Assembly: GCA_017473945.1 (NCBI GenBank)
Contig: JAFUIW010000066.1
Location: 1-48,341 of the forward strand
Reading direction: 5' to 3'
From: Methanobrevibacter sp.
Lineage (GTDB): Archaea; Methanobacteriota; Methanobacteria; Methanobacteriales; Methanobacteriaceae
DNA length: 48,341 nt
In this document: positions 15,581 through 24,773 of the stretch, one piece after another
Layout: each line of letters opens with the position of its first letter
How positions within the stretch are numbered: the stretch's first letter is position 1
The notes under the pieces: generated by a model
The model's database searches: none
Told to the model about the DNA's origin: nothing
What the model saw: the letters and a program-made list of their open reading frames with translations, nothing else
Program-made: the position numbers and the translations under genes

Positions 15581-16870
15581 ATGAAAGAAAAATTTTGCGA
15601 AAAATATTTTGAAAATAATGTAAAACCTAAACATCTCAGAAATTTTGAAGCTAAAACACCACAGGGAAATTTAATTAGTGGATATATCTGCAGAAAAGCA
15701 AACAGGTATTTGGGATCTCTTGTCATAACTCATATCGCGGAAAAAAGTGGAAAATGTTATGATACAGAACAGTTTGTACAGTCATTTCCAAAAATTCATT
15801 ATTGGGATGATAGGCACAGGCTAAAAGAAAATGAAGAAAGTATTATTTATCACTGTCAGGAAAAGCTTGACGGAACTTGCTTGATAATTTACAGTTTAAA
15901 TGATGAATTTGGAGATTTGCTCGAAATAGTTCCAAAAACCAGGGGTCAGGCTGTAGCTGATGAACGTATTCTTGATATGTATAATTTAATTGACAAAAAG
16001 GCTATTGTGGAGTTTTTTGAAGGTAATTTCCATTCAGAGGACACATTAATGTTTGAATTGTATGGAATATTGAATAGGCATGGAATAGCTCATATGGACA
16101 CATACATTGATATTCGTTTAATTGGGGCTTTTATTGATAGTACATTTCTAAATTATATTTCCCTTAAATGTTATTCTGATTTGGAAAATTTCCAAACTCC
16201 AGACTCAATTTTCACCATTGAAAAATACCCCTTTGAAAATTCATTTTTAATAAGGTGGTGTCCAAATAACCATAAACTTCAGAACTATCAAGTCACCTGT
16301 GATGATACATTTCCAACATTGTATGATGCAATTCAAAAAGTTAAAGAGTTGTTAAAGCAAATCAATGAAAATTACTTCAAGCAGAATGGAAGACGAGTTA
16401 TTGAAGGTGTTGTCATTAACGGAGAACATTTTTGCAATGGTCAAATGTATCTGAAGATAAAACCTGTGGATATTGAAGCTGAAGCCAGAGAGCCTGATTA
16501 TGTTCCGAGAAGATTCATTCTAAAAGAGGTTCAGAAATATTTCGATGAATTCGGATCTAAAGTTCCTGAGCTTTATGAGGCTGATGAAACTCATTATGTA
16601 AAATACGTTAAGCAACAATTGTCAGAGGAGTTTAGCTTTGAACAGATTGAAGATCCACGAACAAACCGGAGGATTAGAAATGTTTTCATGGATGTTTGGG
16701 ATTCTACAATTCCTCCAAAAAGCCTTCAAAACATCGCTGAAGAATTAGTTAGACAAAATCCTGAAAAAAATATTTCCGAGTTGATGAAGATATTTGCCAA
16801 AACATATCCAAGCAAAAAAAGACAGTCACGTCATGTTTTCAATGTTCTCTCAAAACTCCTTGAAAGGTGA
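15581..16870 (+). CDS. RNA ligase family protein (nucleotidyltransferase)
   Basis: The 429-aa protein carries the covalent nucleotidyltransferase motifs: motif I EKLDGTC with the AMP-accepting Lys95, a motif III-like LMFELYG (near 163), motif IV EGVVINGE (near 273) and motif V MYLKIKP (near 289). It resembles T4-type RNA ligases/2'-5'-like ligases rather than DNA ligase, because no OB-fold or BRCT is evident. The C-terminal ~120 residues are helical and basic and are not recognised. An AAGGAGATTGG site precedes the ATG. Role in RNA repair or editing is inferred only from family. Confidence 0.72.
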   Translation: MKEKFCEKYFENNVKPKHLRNFEAKTPQGNLISGYICRKANRYLGSLVITHIAEKSGKCYDTEQFVQSFPKIHYWDDRHRLKENEESIIYHCQEKLDGTCLIIYSLNDEFGDLLEIVPKTRGQAVADERILDMYNLIDKKAIVEFFEGNFHSEDTLMFELYGILNRHGIAHMDTYIDIRLIGAFIDSTFLNYISLKCYSDLENFQTPDSIFTIEKYPFENSFLIRWCPNNHKLQNYQVTCDDTFPTLYDAIQKVKELLKQINENYFKQNGRRVIEGVVINGEHFCNGQMYLKIKPVDIEAEAREPDYVPRRFILKEVQKYFDEFGSKVPELYEADETHYVKYVKQQLSEEFSFEQIEDPRTNRRIRNVFMDVWDSTIPPKSLQNIAEELVRQNPEKNISELMKIFAKTYPSKKRQSRHVFNVLSKLLER

Positions 16871-16878
16871 TGTTGATT

Positions 16879-17028
16879 ATGGATGTAATTGATATCATTA
16901 ACATAATATTATGCATTGTTTTGGCAATTTTAATTTATAGAAATCGAAAATGGAAATATCAGCCATTTGTAATTGTGTTGTTTGTCATAATTGTCATTTC
17001 AACCTTCTTGACTGTAATTTTCACTTAA
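16879..17028 (+). CDS. 49-residue two-helix membrane protein
   Basis: A short reading frame starts 8 nt after AAAGGTGA at the end of the RNA ligase gene. It encodes two hydrophobic segments (IIDIINIILCIVLAILIY-like and FVIVLFVIIVISTFLTVIF) joined by RNRKWKYQP. The topology is a small hairpin in the membrane. It is probably cotranscribed with the ligase gene. No family is recognised. Confidence 0.6.
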   Translation: MDVIDIINIILCIVLAILIYRNRKWKYQPFVIVLFVIIVISTFLTVIFT

Positions 17029-17060
17029 GGTTAAATATATTAAATTCCATAAAATGTGAT

Positions 17061-18176
17061 ATGGAAATTACAAAAAAACCTGTAGAATTAATCGAATTGT
17101 TCTATGATTTGATATTTGTATATGCAATATCTCAATTGACAGGTCTCATTAATGAACCGATAGGGGGAATAATCCCTCCTTATAATCTTTTTGCATATTT
17201 AATCACTTGTTTTGTAATCCTGCAGGCTTGGCTTTATTTCACCAATTATGTGAATCGTTATGGCAGGTGGAGGTGGTATGAGTATGTATTTGTCTGCATT
17301 AACATGATTGCAGTAATATACATGGCAAATACTATTTCACTTGATTGGAATGCGATGTATTTCACATTCGACATATCGATGCTGATAATTCTTTTGACTG
17401 TTGAAGCGATGTATGCTGTTCATGCATACAAGGAAAAATCATTGAAAGGAGCTGCGGGCAATTCAATTACAATTTTATCAATAGTTTGTGTAATCTATGT
17501 TATTGCAATTCTATGTTCTTTCTTTGGTTTGCATCAATATGTATTAGTTTTAAACGTTTTAGCAGTGTTGACTGGAGCATTCCTGCCATTTTTCATAAGG
17601 GGTAATTTCAATAAGAATATAATTAATTTCCCTCACTTGGTTGAAAGATTTGAACTTCTGACTATCATCACTTTTGGTGAAGCGATTGTTGGCCTGACAC
17701 ATTTCTTTGATGTGGCAAATTTCAATTTCATTCCAATTCTTGTGTTTTTCATAGTTTTAACAATGTTCGGGGCATATGTGATTCAGATTCACAGGTTGAT
17801 GGAACATATGAGAGTCGAGCGTGCATTGAGATTGATGTTCAGCCATTATTTCATTATCATAAGCATTAACCTTGTCACTGTTGCTTTTGAATTGATTCAT
17901 TCAGGTGAAGTAAACCATTACTTCGTAAGTGCTTTAATGATATTTTCATTGATCGTTTTCTATGTTTCAATAATGGCAAATCGAGAGTATTATAGGCAAA
18001 ATATTAAATTAAATAAAAATGATATATTAAAAATGATAATAGTTTTCGTGGTAGGAATAGCTATTATTTCAATATTTATTTCAAATTTATACGCTTTCCT
18101 AATTGGAAGTTTATGTATAACATTCGGCAATTTCTTAGTATTGCTGAAGAAATATAAAGGGTGTTTAAGTGAGTGA
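17061..18176 (+). CDS. Low temperature requirement protein A (LtrA) family membrane protein
   Basis: The 371-aa protein starts MEITKKPVELIELFYDLIFV, the hallmark N-terminus of LtrA proteins (VELFFDLVFV-type), and has about ten membrane segments. LITFGEAIVGL-like (ELLTIITFGEAIVGL) is the second family motif. The biochemical role of LtrA is unknown. An upstream in-frame ATG at 16950 would put an unrelated Cys-rich N-terminus before this motif and overlap the 49-aa gene, so I chose 17061. Its stop overlaps the next start by 8 bp. Confidence 0.78.
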   Translation: MEITKKPVELIELFYDLIFVYAISQLTGLINEPIGGIIPPYNLFAYLITCFVILQAWLYFTNYVNRYGRWRWYEYVFVCINMIAVIYMANTISLDWNAMYFTFDISMLIILLTVEAMYAVHAYKEKSLKGAAGNSITILSIVCVIYVIAILCSFFGLHQYVLVLNVLAVLTGAFLPFFIRGNFNKNIINFPHLVERFELLTIITFGEAIVGLTHFFDVANFNFIPILVFFIVLTMFGAYVIQIHRLMEHMRVERALRLMFSHYFIIISINLVTVAFELIHSGEVNHYFVSALMIFSLIVFYVSIMANREYYRQNIKLNKNDILKMIIVFVVGIAIISIFISNLYAFLIGSLCITFGNFLVLLKKYKGCLSE

Positions 18177-19098
18177 ACAAAAATTAGAAGTGTTTAATGT
18201 TTTAAATTTTTTAAACAATGGTTATGCACTTGAAGATATTTTAAATGAAGGAAATTTTGGAACTTTTGAATCCGGTGAGGATTGTGTTAATTATTTAGTT
18301 AGTGAAGGATATCTTGAAGGAGATAGTCCTGTTTCCAAAATCAGAGAGAAATTAACCGCTGATGAAATTTCCAAAAAACATACTGTGGCTGAGTTAAAAG
18401 AAATATTGAAAGAACACGGTTTAAAAGTGTCCGGTAAAAAGCATGAGTTGGTAGAAAGAGCTTTGCCGGTATTGTCTCAAAAAATATCTGAAAGTTTAGA
18501 TGCATTTGACGAACGCACAACCGGAGAGTTACATTTAACTGATAAAGCACAAGAGTTTTTAGAAGAAAACGATTGGATAGACTTATACATGTTTGCTCTT
18601 GTTGCATTCAGATTTGAAGATTACGAAACATATGTTGCAGGATCATCTGCAGGTAAAATTGAAACTGCATTAAATTTCTGTGATGAAATTCTATCAAGAG
18701 CATTGGTTGGCAATCAATTTCTGGTATTTATAGATGCTTTATCTGCAAAGGCACATGTCTACGCATATGATGGAGATTATGACTCATTCCTTGACTATGA
18801 CTTGCAACGCTATATCTTAGGATTGAATCCAATTGTTATGGATCCTCAAACATATGCAACTTATGATGTAATCAATGAAGCCAATATTGTCAATTTGAGA
18901 AACGTATTGGAAAAATTGGAAATGGGCAGCTTAAAGAAAAGATTTGATAAAATCTGGGCTAAATCCCATATTAAACATACTACTGTACCTAAAAAAGTCG
19001 CTTATAAAGTATTGTTAAAGGCTATTGATGGTGCAGACCTCGAAGAGCTTAACTTCGATTTAAAAGAAAAATACTTTAACAAAAAATTTGGAATTTAG
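18169..19098 (+). CDS. SAP-domain protein
   Basis: The 309-aa protein starts at a GTG (18169) supported by AAAGGGTG and overlaps the LtrA stop. Residues 72-100 (HTVAELKEILKEHGLKVSGK) form a SAP motif, a helix-turn-helix fold that binds nucleic acid in eukaryotes and is seen in many archaeal and bacterial proteins. The remaining ~200 residues are helical and unassigned. No membrane segments are seen. The DUF998 gene follows 3 bp later. Confidence 0.65.
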   Translation: MSEQKLEVFNVLNFLNNGYALEDILNEGNFGTFESGEDCVNYLVSEGYLEGDSPVSKIREKLTADEISKKHTVAELKEILKEHGLKVSGKKHELVERALPVLSQKISESLDAFDERTTGELHLTDKAQEFLEENDWIDLYMFALVAFRFEDYETYVAGSSAGKIETALNFCDEILSRALVGNQFLVFIDALSAKAHVYAYDGDYDSFLDYDLQRYILGLNPIVMDPQTYATYDVINEANIVNLRNVLEKLEMGSLKKRFDKIWAKSHIKHTTVPKKVAYKVLLKAIDGADLEELNFDLKEKYFNKKFGI

Positions 19099-19101
19099 AT
19101 T

Positions 19102-19701
19102 ATGAAGCGTAAAGTTGCTGGAATCGTATTTATATTCGGCAGTTTGTATTATATTCTGGCTGAAGCTGTTTCCGCAACTTATTTCAATGCTTCTCTTTTT
19201 GATACTTATATTTTGCATACTATTTCTGAACTTGGAATTCCTAATGGAAATTCTCCGTTATTCTGGTTAATGAATTCTGCTTTTATATTAATCGGTTTGA
19301 CATTGATATTTGGGGATTTTTATAAATTTAAATGTTATATAATTAAAAATAAAATTATTTTTTACATATTGACATTAATAACAGGTTTTGGAGTTATTAT
19401 TGTTGGTTTGATTCATGGTGGCAATCCACTAACATCAGGTTATCATACATTGGGTGCGGTGATGGCAATACTTGGTGGTAATGTTCTGCTTGTTTTAATT
19501 TCAAGATCAATGGATAATTTCGGAGGATATCAAAAATCCACTTTGATTCTTGGAGTTATAGGTTTGATTGCTTTTTGGGTAATGTTCTTTAATATGGGCA
19601 GTATTTATATGCCTGTTTTTGAAAGGCTTTCAGTTTACACTTTGATACTGTGGAGTTTTCTCACTGGAGTTTATCTTTTCAGAAATCAAAAAAATGATTA
19701 A
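19102..19701 (+). CDS. DUF998 family membrane protein
   Basis: The 199-aa protein has six hydrophobic segments. It shows the DUF998 pattern of an N-terminal helix, then a TISELGIPNGNSPLFWLMNSAFILIG segment, then LIHGGNPLTSGYHTLGAVMAILGGN. Function is unknown for this family. It directly follows the SAP-domain gene and is likely in the same operon. Confidence 0.72.
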   Translation: MKRKVAGIVFIFGSLYYILAEAVSATYFNASLFDTYILHTISELGIPNGNSPLFWLMNSAFILIGLTLIFGDFYKFKCYIIKNKIIFYILTLITGFGVIIVGLIHGGNPLTSGYHTLGAVMAILGGNVLLVLISRSMDNFGGYQKSTLILGVIGLIAFWVMFFNMGSIYMPVFERLSVYTLILWSFLTGVYLFRNQKND

Positions 19702-19860
19702 TTATTTTAATAGTTTTTATTTAAACTATTTATTTGGTTAGTAGTTATTTTAATTTACTTAATTTTATTTCAATAAAGTTACTTTTCTGTCACTGTCATC
19801 TACATTCAAGTATAAAGATTTATATACTTCTTATATTAACTAACTATTAAGGTGATATTT

Positions 19861-20109
19861 ATGGCAAATTTAGATAAAACTATAGAAGAAGAAATTTTGG
19901 CAATTGTCGAAAAATACCAAAAAGAAAATACCAAACTTTTAAACTACCTTATCACTGATGATGAGATTACATTTTTCTCACCAATCGCTAACGGTAGTCA
20001 GATAACTGCAGAAGACTTGCAAAAAGTTGCAGATATTTTAAAAGGATCATTTGAAGGAATGGAAATTGTTAATCAAGAGTACAGATTCAAATTCAAATGT
20101 GGATTATAG
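19861..20109 (+). CDS. Hypothetical protein, 82 aa
   Basis: Not recognised. The ATG at 19861 follows AAGGTGAT at 19850-19857; a GTG at 19852 is inside that site. The protein is acidic and mixed alpha/beta, with EEEILAIVEKYQKENTKLLN and a terminal EMEIVNQEYRFKFKCGL-like stretch. A TATATACTTCTTATATT run near 19822 may be its promoter. Confidence 0.65.
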   Translation: MANLDKTIEEEILAIVEKYQKENTKLLNYLITDDEITFFSPIANGSQITAEDLQKVADILKGSFEGMEIVNQEYRFKFKCGL

Positions 20110-20123
20110 GGGTTTTTCAACCT

Positions 20124-20804
20124 CTACTTGTTTTTTTTTAGATATTCCTGTGTGAGCTTGCACTCGCTCATGCATTTTGTACAGCCAAGGCCTGCCTTAT
20201 ATTGGTCAATTATGTATTCTGCACATACCTCAATGTCAATTATGTCTGAACGGTTAAGTCGGTCATTCCATTTTTGTGGGTTTATTGCATCAACCGGACA
20301 TGCATCCTGACAGTTTGTGCAGTCATCACACTCTGAATCGGTGATTGGAACTCCAAATTCCAAAGGCATGTCAGTTAATATTCCTCCAAGTGCAACTGCT
20401 GAACCGTATTCCGGTGTAACAAAAAGTGCTGAGCGTCCAATCCATCCCAGCCCAGATTTTGTAGCTAGGGTTTTGTAGGGAAGAATGCTTAATAGTTTTT
20501 CCATATCGCATTCGTTTCTCTTCATTGTAAGTGCAAATGCATTGTATCCAAGATTTTTGATATATCTTTCGCCTTTGTGTGAAATTTTAGTCAGCTCACC
20601 AATCTGTCTGTGAAACAGTTTCCAATAACTTGTATAATCTTCATCATAAAGATAATCCATAGCTTCTTTAGGCAATTTCAAAACAAGGCTTATTCCATTT
20701 GGAAGGTCAATAAATTCACTTGCAAGACCATTGACATCAGCAAATCCAACTTTGCTTGCACCCAAACTTATCAAGTAATCTTTAAGTTCATTCATCTCAG
20801 ACAT
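20124..20804 (-). CDS. QueG-like 4Fe-4S double-cluster protein
   Basis: The 226-aa protein has the epoxyqueuosine reductase-like start (LGASKVGFADV) and TKSGLGWIGRSALFVTPEYGSAVALGGILTD. Two cysteine clusters follow, CDDCTNCQDACPVDAI and CTKCMSECK, as in the double 4Fe-4S domain. It is much shorter than bacterial QueG (about 380 aa) and lacks its HEAT-like C-terminus, so an electron-transfer or reductase role is safer than calling it QueG. No ribosome-binding site is visible; a TATA-like box at about 20827-20836 lies 27 bp before the ATG, so the message is probably leaderless. Confidence 0.75.
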   Translation of the reverse strand: MSEMNELKDYLISLGASKVGFADVNGLASEFIDLPNGISLVLKLPKEAMDYLYDEDYTSYWKLFHRQIGELTKISHKGERYIKNLGYNAFALTMKRNECDMEKLLSILPYKTLATKSGLGWIGRSALFVTPEYGSAVALGGILTDMPLEFGVPITDSECDDCTNCQDACPVDAINPQKWNDRLNRSDIIDIEVCAEYIIDQYKAGLGCTKCMSECKLTQEYLKKNK

Positions 20805-20923
20805 AATAACAGTTATATTTTTTGAACATATAAATTATTTTGAAAACTATTTTTAACATTATGTGTTTAGTTCAACTTTAACACTTATAAATAAGTAAAT
20901 GTAATATAAAATGTAGTGATAAA

Positions 20924-21787
20924 ATGAAAGATATTGATGTTTTAATTGAAGCTTTGCCATATATCAAAGAGTTTTATGGTAAAAAAATTTTAATCAAATA
21001 TGGTGGACATGCAATGATTGATGATGAAGCAAAGTCATCCACTGCACGTGACACAGTATTGCTTAAATATGTTGGAATGAAACCTCTCATTGTACATGGT
21101 GGAGGTCCGGAGATTTCAAGATCTATGGAAAAACTCGGAAAAGAATCAAAATTCATCAAAGGTTTAAGGGTAACTGATAAGGAAACTATGGAAATCATTG
21201 AAATGGTTCTTGCAGGTAAAATTTCCACTGATATTGTATCTGAATTGATTACTCATGATGGTGATGCAATAAGTTTGTCCGGGAAAGATTCCAGCTTAAT
21301 TTATGCTCATAAAAAAGAAACAAGAACAATCGATGGTGAAGTAATTGATTTAGGTCTTGTAGGGGAAGTAGACCAAATTAATACTGAGTTACTTAACATG
21401 TTTGTAGATAATGATATTATTCCAGTAATATCTCCAATTGGTATTGCAAATGATGGAACAAGTTTAAACCTTAATGCAGATACTGCTGCAGGTGAAATTG
21501 CAAGTGCTATGGATGTTGAAAAATTAATTGTTTTGACTGATGTTCCGGGTGTTTTAAGAGACCCTTCAGATCCAGATTCATTAATCAAGAAAATAAGAAT
21601 ATCTGAAGTTCCGGAGTTAATGGAAGAAGGTATTATCACAGGAGGTATGATTCCAAAAATTGAAACCTGTGTAAACGCAATTGAAAAAGGTGTAAAATCC
21701 TGCCATATCATTGACGGACGTAAAAAACACTCATTGCTTTTAGAAATCTTTACCAATTATGGTATTGGAACAATGATTTATGAATAG
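20924..21787 (+). CDS. argB: Acetylglutamate kinase ArgB
   Basis: ArgB phosphorylates N-acetylglutamate in arginine synthesis. The 287-aa protein has [12 protein letters not shown] (phosphate-binding loop), [30 protein letters not shown] (substrate loop), [13 protein letters not shown], and [18 protein letters not shown], all typical. The TATA-like CTTATAAATAAG at about 20885 precedes the ATG. The gene stands alone, about 10 kb from argJ. Confidence 0.94.
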   Translation: MKDIDVLIEALPYIKEFYGKKILIKYGGHAMIDDEAKSSTARDTVLLKYVGMKPLIVHGGGPEISRSMEKLGKESKFIKGLRVTDKETMEIIEMVLAGKISTDIVSELITHDGDAISLSGKDSSLIYAHKKETRTIDGEVIDLGLVGEVDQINTELLNMFVDNDIIPVISPIGIANDGTSLNLNADTAAGEIASAMDVEKLIVLTDVPGVLRDPSDPDSLIKKIRISEVPELMEEGIITGGMIPKIETCVNAIEKGVKSCHIIDGRKKHSLLLEIFTNYGIGTMIYE

Positions 21788-21820
21788 CTTCTTTTGATTC
21801 TATCTTTTTTAACTTTTTTT

Positions 21821-22225
21821 TTAATCATTTAATGTAGTTATGAATAATGGAACTTTATCTTCTCTTTTTTCAAATCCGCAATACTCGTAGAATCTTGATT
21901 CCATCATCATTGTAATCACAGCTAGTCTCTGGTAATCTGTGTAGTGTTGTTTAACCTTTTCAACCAGATTTTTCCCGATTCCCTTTAGTTGATACTCCGG
22001 TTTTACAAGCAGGTAGTTGATGTAGGCATTCATGATGCCATCATCCATGGCCGAAATCAATCCGACCAGTTCATCGCCGTCCCATGCGGAGTAGACGCAA
22101 TTGAAGTTTCTCATTGCAATAACCAGTTTGTCAGGATATTCTCCTGAAGACCATTTCACTGATAAAAACAGTTCTTTAAGTTGTCTTTTTGAAAAGTTAT
22201 GGGTGTTTTTGTAAATTATTTCCAT
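21821..22225 (-). CDS. GNAT-family N-acetyltransferase
   Basis: The 134-aa protein has the acetyl-CoA-binding motif A (VKPEYQLKGIGKNLVEKV) and a C-terminal FYEYCGFEKRE block typical of GNATs. The acceptor is unknown. It begins 4 bp after the acyl-CoA ligase gene ends, so it is the last gene of a three-gene operon. Confidence 0.82.
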   Translation of the reverse strand: MEIIYKNTHNFSKRQLKELFLSVKWSSGEYPDKLVIAMRNFNCVYSAWDGDELVGLISAMDDGIMNAYINYLLVKPEYQLKGIGKNLVEKVKQHYTDYQRLAVITMMMESRFYEYCGFEKREDKVPLFITTLND

Positions 22226-22229
22226 GGTA

Positions 22230-23699
22230 TCATTCTTTAAACATTTGTCGCAGTTCCCTTCTAAGCAGTTTCCAGCCGTTCACCCTTGGAAGTTCATCAA
22301 GTGCAAATATCTTTTTCGGAACCTTGTATCTTGACAGGTTTTCACGTGCATATTCGATTAGTCCTTCATCATCAATTTTGTCATTCCATACAACTGCTGC
22401 AACAGGAATTTCACCTCTGTGACAGTCATTGATACTGAAAAGGGCTATTTCCTTAACTGCAGGATATTTTATCAGAACTTCTTCCACTTCTGTAGGGTAG
22501 ATTTTCCATCCGCTCATTACAATCATGTCTTTTTTTCTGTCTGTAATGAATAAACGGTTGTCCTCATCAAGATATCCGACGTCTCCTGTTAAAAACCATC
22601 CGTCATCTAAAAATGAGGATTTGGTTTTTTCCTCATTTCCCCAATATCCCTTTGCAACTGCGGGGCCTCTGAGGGCTATTTCTCCTTGCTGATATTGTGG
22701 AAGGATTATTGATGCATCATTCTCATCTACGATTTTGACTTCTGAAAAACATACTGGATGGCCGACACTTTCAAATCTGTCCGCTTCCCAGTAATCTTCA
22801 GGCCTAATTACGGTACCTGTTCCAATAACGATGGTTTCTGATAATCCATAAGCATTGATGATTGGTATTTGATAGGTTTGGTGGAAATCTTTCCATATTT
22901 TTTTATGGAGTGGTCCTCCCCCGGAAACGATTTCACGGACTGTTTTTAAGTGTTTTCTAGCATCCATTGTAGTTAAAGAATGTATTACTGGGGGCATTCC
23001 GGTTAAAACGGTTACTTTTTCTTCTTCACATAACTTCAAGTATTCGTCCAGGTTGAACTGCTCCATTAAAATATAGTATGCAGCGGCTCTTAGGGCGGAT
23101 ATTGACCATGAAAGTCCAACATGTGCCATTGGATATATTCCCAAATAAACGTCATCCTGTTTTAGGGTTAGCACATCACATTCGTTGTGAATTGCAGTAA
23201 AATAGTTGCCATGTGTGAGCATTGCACCTTTAGGTTTTCCTGTGGTTCCGGAGGTATATTGAAGTTGGCACAAGTCATCCCAATCGGTATTTTCCGCAGG
23301 TAAAATTTCACAATCTTTAAAGCTGTTAATGTTTTTTGGAACATATGTTTTAATGTCAATAATGTCCTTTGATTTTTCATTTGTAATCATTAATTCCGCT
23401 TGTGAGTCGCTTACAATGTATTCAAGTTCGCTGGCGGTCATCACGTTGTTTGTCGGAATTGCAATTGCACCTATTCTCCATATTGCAAAAAGTGAAAACA
23501 GGTATTCTTCTGAATTTTTCAAATAAATTAATACTCTGTCTCCTTTGCTTATTCTCAATTCTTTCAGTTCACGTCCGATTTCAGAAACTATTGACAATAT
23601 TTCTCGGGAATTATATTTATTGCCTGTTGTTGGATTGTATAATACGTCTTTATCCAGACGTTTTGAATTTGCATCTAAAAAAGTGGTAATGTTTAACAT
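22230..23699 (-). CDS. AMP-forming acyl-CoA synthetase / adenylate-forming ligase
   Basis: The 489-aa enzyme shows class I adenylate-forming motifs: the P-loop LQYTSGTTGKPKGAM, NAYGLSETIV, GDVGYLDEDNRLFITDRKKDMIV, and the catalytic-lysine tail NGWKLLRREL. It would activate a carboxylic acid as acyl-AMP and pass it to CoA or another thiol. Its ATG directly follows the stop of the dehydrogenase gene, with AAGGAG inside the latter. The substrate is not evident; the neighbour suggests a branched or dicarboxylic acid, which is inference. Confidence 0.82.
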   Translation of the reverse strand: MLNITTFLDANSKRLDKDVLYNPTTGNKYNSREILSIVSEIGRELKELRISKGDRVLIYLKNSEEYLFSLFAIWRIGAIAIPTNNVMTASELEYIVSDSQAELMITNEKSKDIIDIKTYVPKNINSFKDCEILPAENTDWDDLCQLQYTSGTTGKPKGAMLTHGNYFTAIHNECDVLTLKQDDVYLGIYPMAHVGLSWSISALRAAAYYILMEQFNLDEYLKLCEEEKVTVLTGMPPVIHSLTTMDARKHLKTVREIVSGGGPLHKKIWKDFHQTYQIPIINAYGLSETIVIGTGTVIRPEDYWEADRFESVGHPVCFSEVKIVDENDASIILPQYQQGEIALRGPAVAKGYWGNEEKTKSSFLDDGWFLTGDVGYLDEDNRLFITDRKKDMIVMSGWKIYPTEVEEVLIKYPAVKEIALFSINDCHRGEIPVAAVVWNDKIDDEGLIEYARENLSRYKVPKKIFALDELPRVNGWKLLRRELRQMFKE

Positions 23700-24689
23700 T
23701 TAAATTAACTCCTTGACAATAGCTTTTGTGATGTCGATTGTGCTTGCGTTTCCTCCAAGGTCTGGAGTTCTTATTTTGCATTCTGCAATGACTTTTTCAA
23801 CGGCATTTTTGATGTCGTTTGCGGTTTCCCATTCTCCGAGATAATCAAGCATCATTGAAGCGGACAATATCATGGAACATGGATTTGCAATGTGTTTGCC
23901 TGCAATGTCGGGTGCTGATCCGTGAACAGGCTCGAACAGTCCGTTGTGATCCCCGATGTTTCCGGATGGTGCGAGTCCAAGTCCTCCGACAAGGCCTGCA
24001 CTTTCATCAGACAGAATATCTCCGAACAGATTGCTTGAAACAATAACATTGAAATTTTGGGGCTGTGTTACTAGATACATTGCCATTGCATCCACATAGT
24101 AATCTTCAGTTTTAATGTGAGGATATTGTTTGGCAATGTTGTAAAAGCTTTCCTTGAAAACGCCGTCTGTCTTTTTCAGGACATTGCTCTTGTGAACGCA
24201 TGTTACCTTGCTTTGAGCTCTTTTTTCGCATAGGTTGAATGCGACTTTTGAGATTCTCTCTGAAGCTTTTCTTGTGATGACTCTTTCAGCTATCATTTTT
24301 TCATCGTCACCATATTCTATTTGTGAATAAAGTCCTTCAGTGTTTTCACGGACAATTACAAAGTCAATGTCATCACGCAAACACTTAACGCCTTTGTATG
24401 ATTTGATTGGTCTGATGTTGGCATATACGTTCAATGCTTTTCTCAGGTTTATTATTGGACTGGGTTGTCCGGGAGTGGATGTTGATGCGCCAAACAGAAC
24501 TGCATCACTTTTTTCAGCTATTTTTATTGTTTCTTCAGGTAATGTCACTCCATTTTTGTTAAAACAGTCAAAACCAGCTTCACCATATTCAAAACTAAAT
24601 TTCAAATCTAATTTGTCAAGTAAGTATTCGCAAGCGTTCATTACTTCTTGACCTATTCCGTCTCCAGCTATAATTGCAATATTATACAT
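23700..24689 (-). CDS. Isopropylmalate/isohomocitrate dehydrogenase family (LeuB/AksF type)
   Basis: The 329-aa protein has the beta-decarboxylating dehydrogenase motifs: IAIIAGDGIGQEV at the start, FVIVRENTEGLYSQIEYG, KSNVLKKTDGVFKESF, VDAMAMYLV, NLFGDILSDESAGLVGGLGLAPSGNIG and FEPVHGSAPDIAGK. It could act in leucine synthesis (LeuB) or in 2-oxosuberate synthesis for coenzyme B (AksF); sequence alone does not settle this. The ATG at 24689 follows AAGGTAAAAT; a 35-residue upstream extension in the same frame covers the promoter region and is rejected. Confidence 0.85.
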   Translation of the reverse strand: MYNIAIIAGDGIGQEVMNACEYLLDKLDLKFSFEYGEAGFDCFNKNGVTLPEETIKIAEKSDAVLFGASTSTPGQPSPIINLRKALNVYANIRPIKSYKGVKCLRDDIDFVIVRENTEGLYSQIEYGDDEKMIAERVITRKASERISKVAFNLCEKRAQSKVTCVHKSNVLKKTDGVFKESFYNIAKQYPHIKTEDYYVDAMAMYLVTQPQNFNVIVSSNLFGDILSDESAGLVGGLGLAPSGNIGDHNGLFEPVHGSAPDIAGKHIANPCSMILSASMMLDYLGEWETANDIKNAVEKVIAECKIRTPDLGGNASTIDITKAIVKELI

Positions 24690-24712
24690 TATTTTACCTT
24701 GAATACAATTTT

Positions 24713-24773
24713 TTCGTATACTATTAATATTTGTCTTATTGTATATAATTTTTAAAATTTGTTCGTATACTAT
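24713..24773. promoter_or_regulatory. Two TTCGTATACTAT repeats in the dehydrogenase operon promoter
   Basis: The exact 12-mer TTCGTATACTAT occurs at 24713-24724 and 24762-24773, 49 bp apart. The distal copy extends to TTCGTATACTATCGAA, which has TTCG/CGAA ends like an imperfect palindrome. Between the two copies, on the minus strand, lies a TATA-like AAAATTATATAC (about 24741-24754). Flanking a promoter on both sides is a common layout for cooperative repression. The regulator is unknown. Confidence 0.55.
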
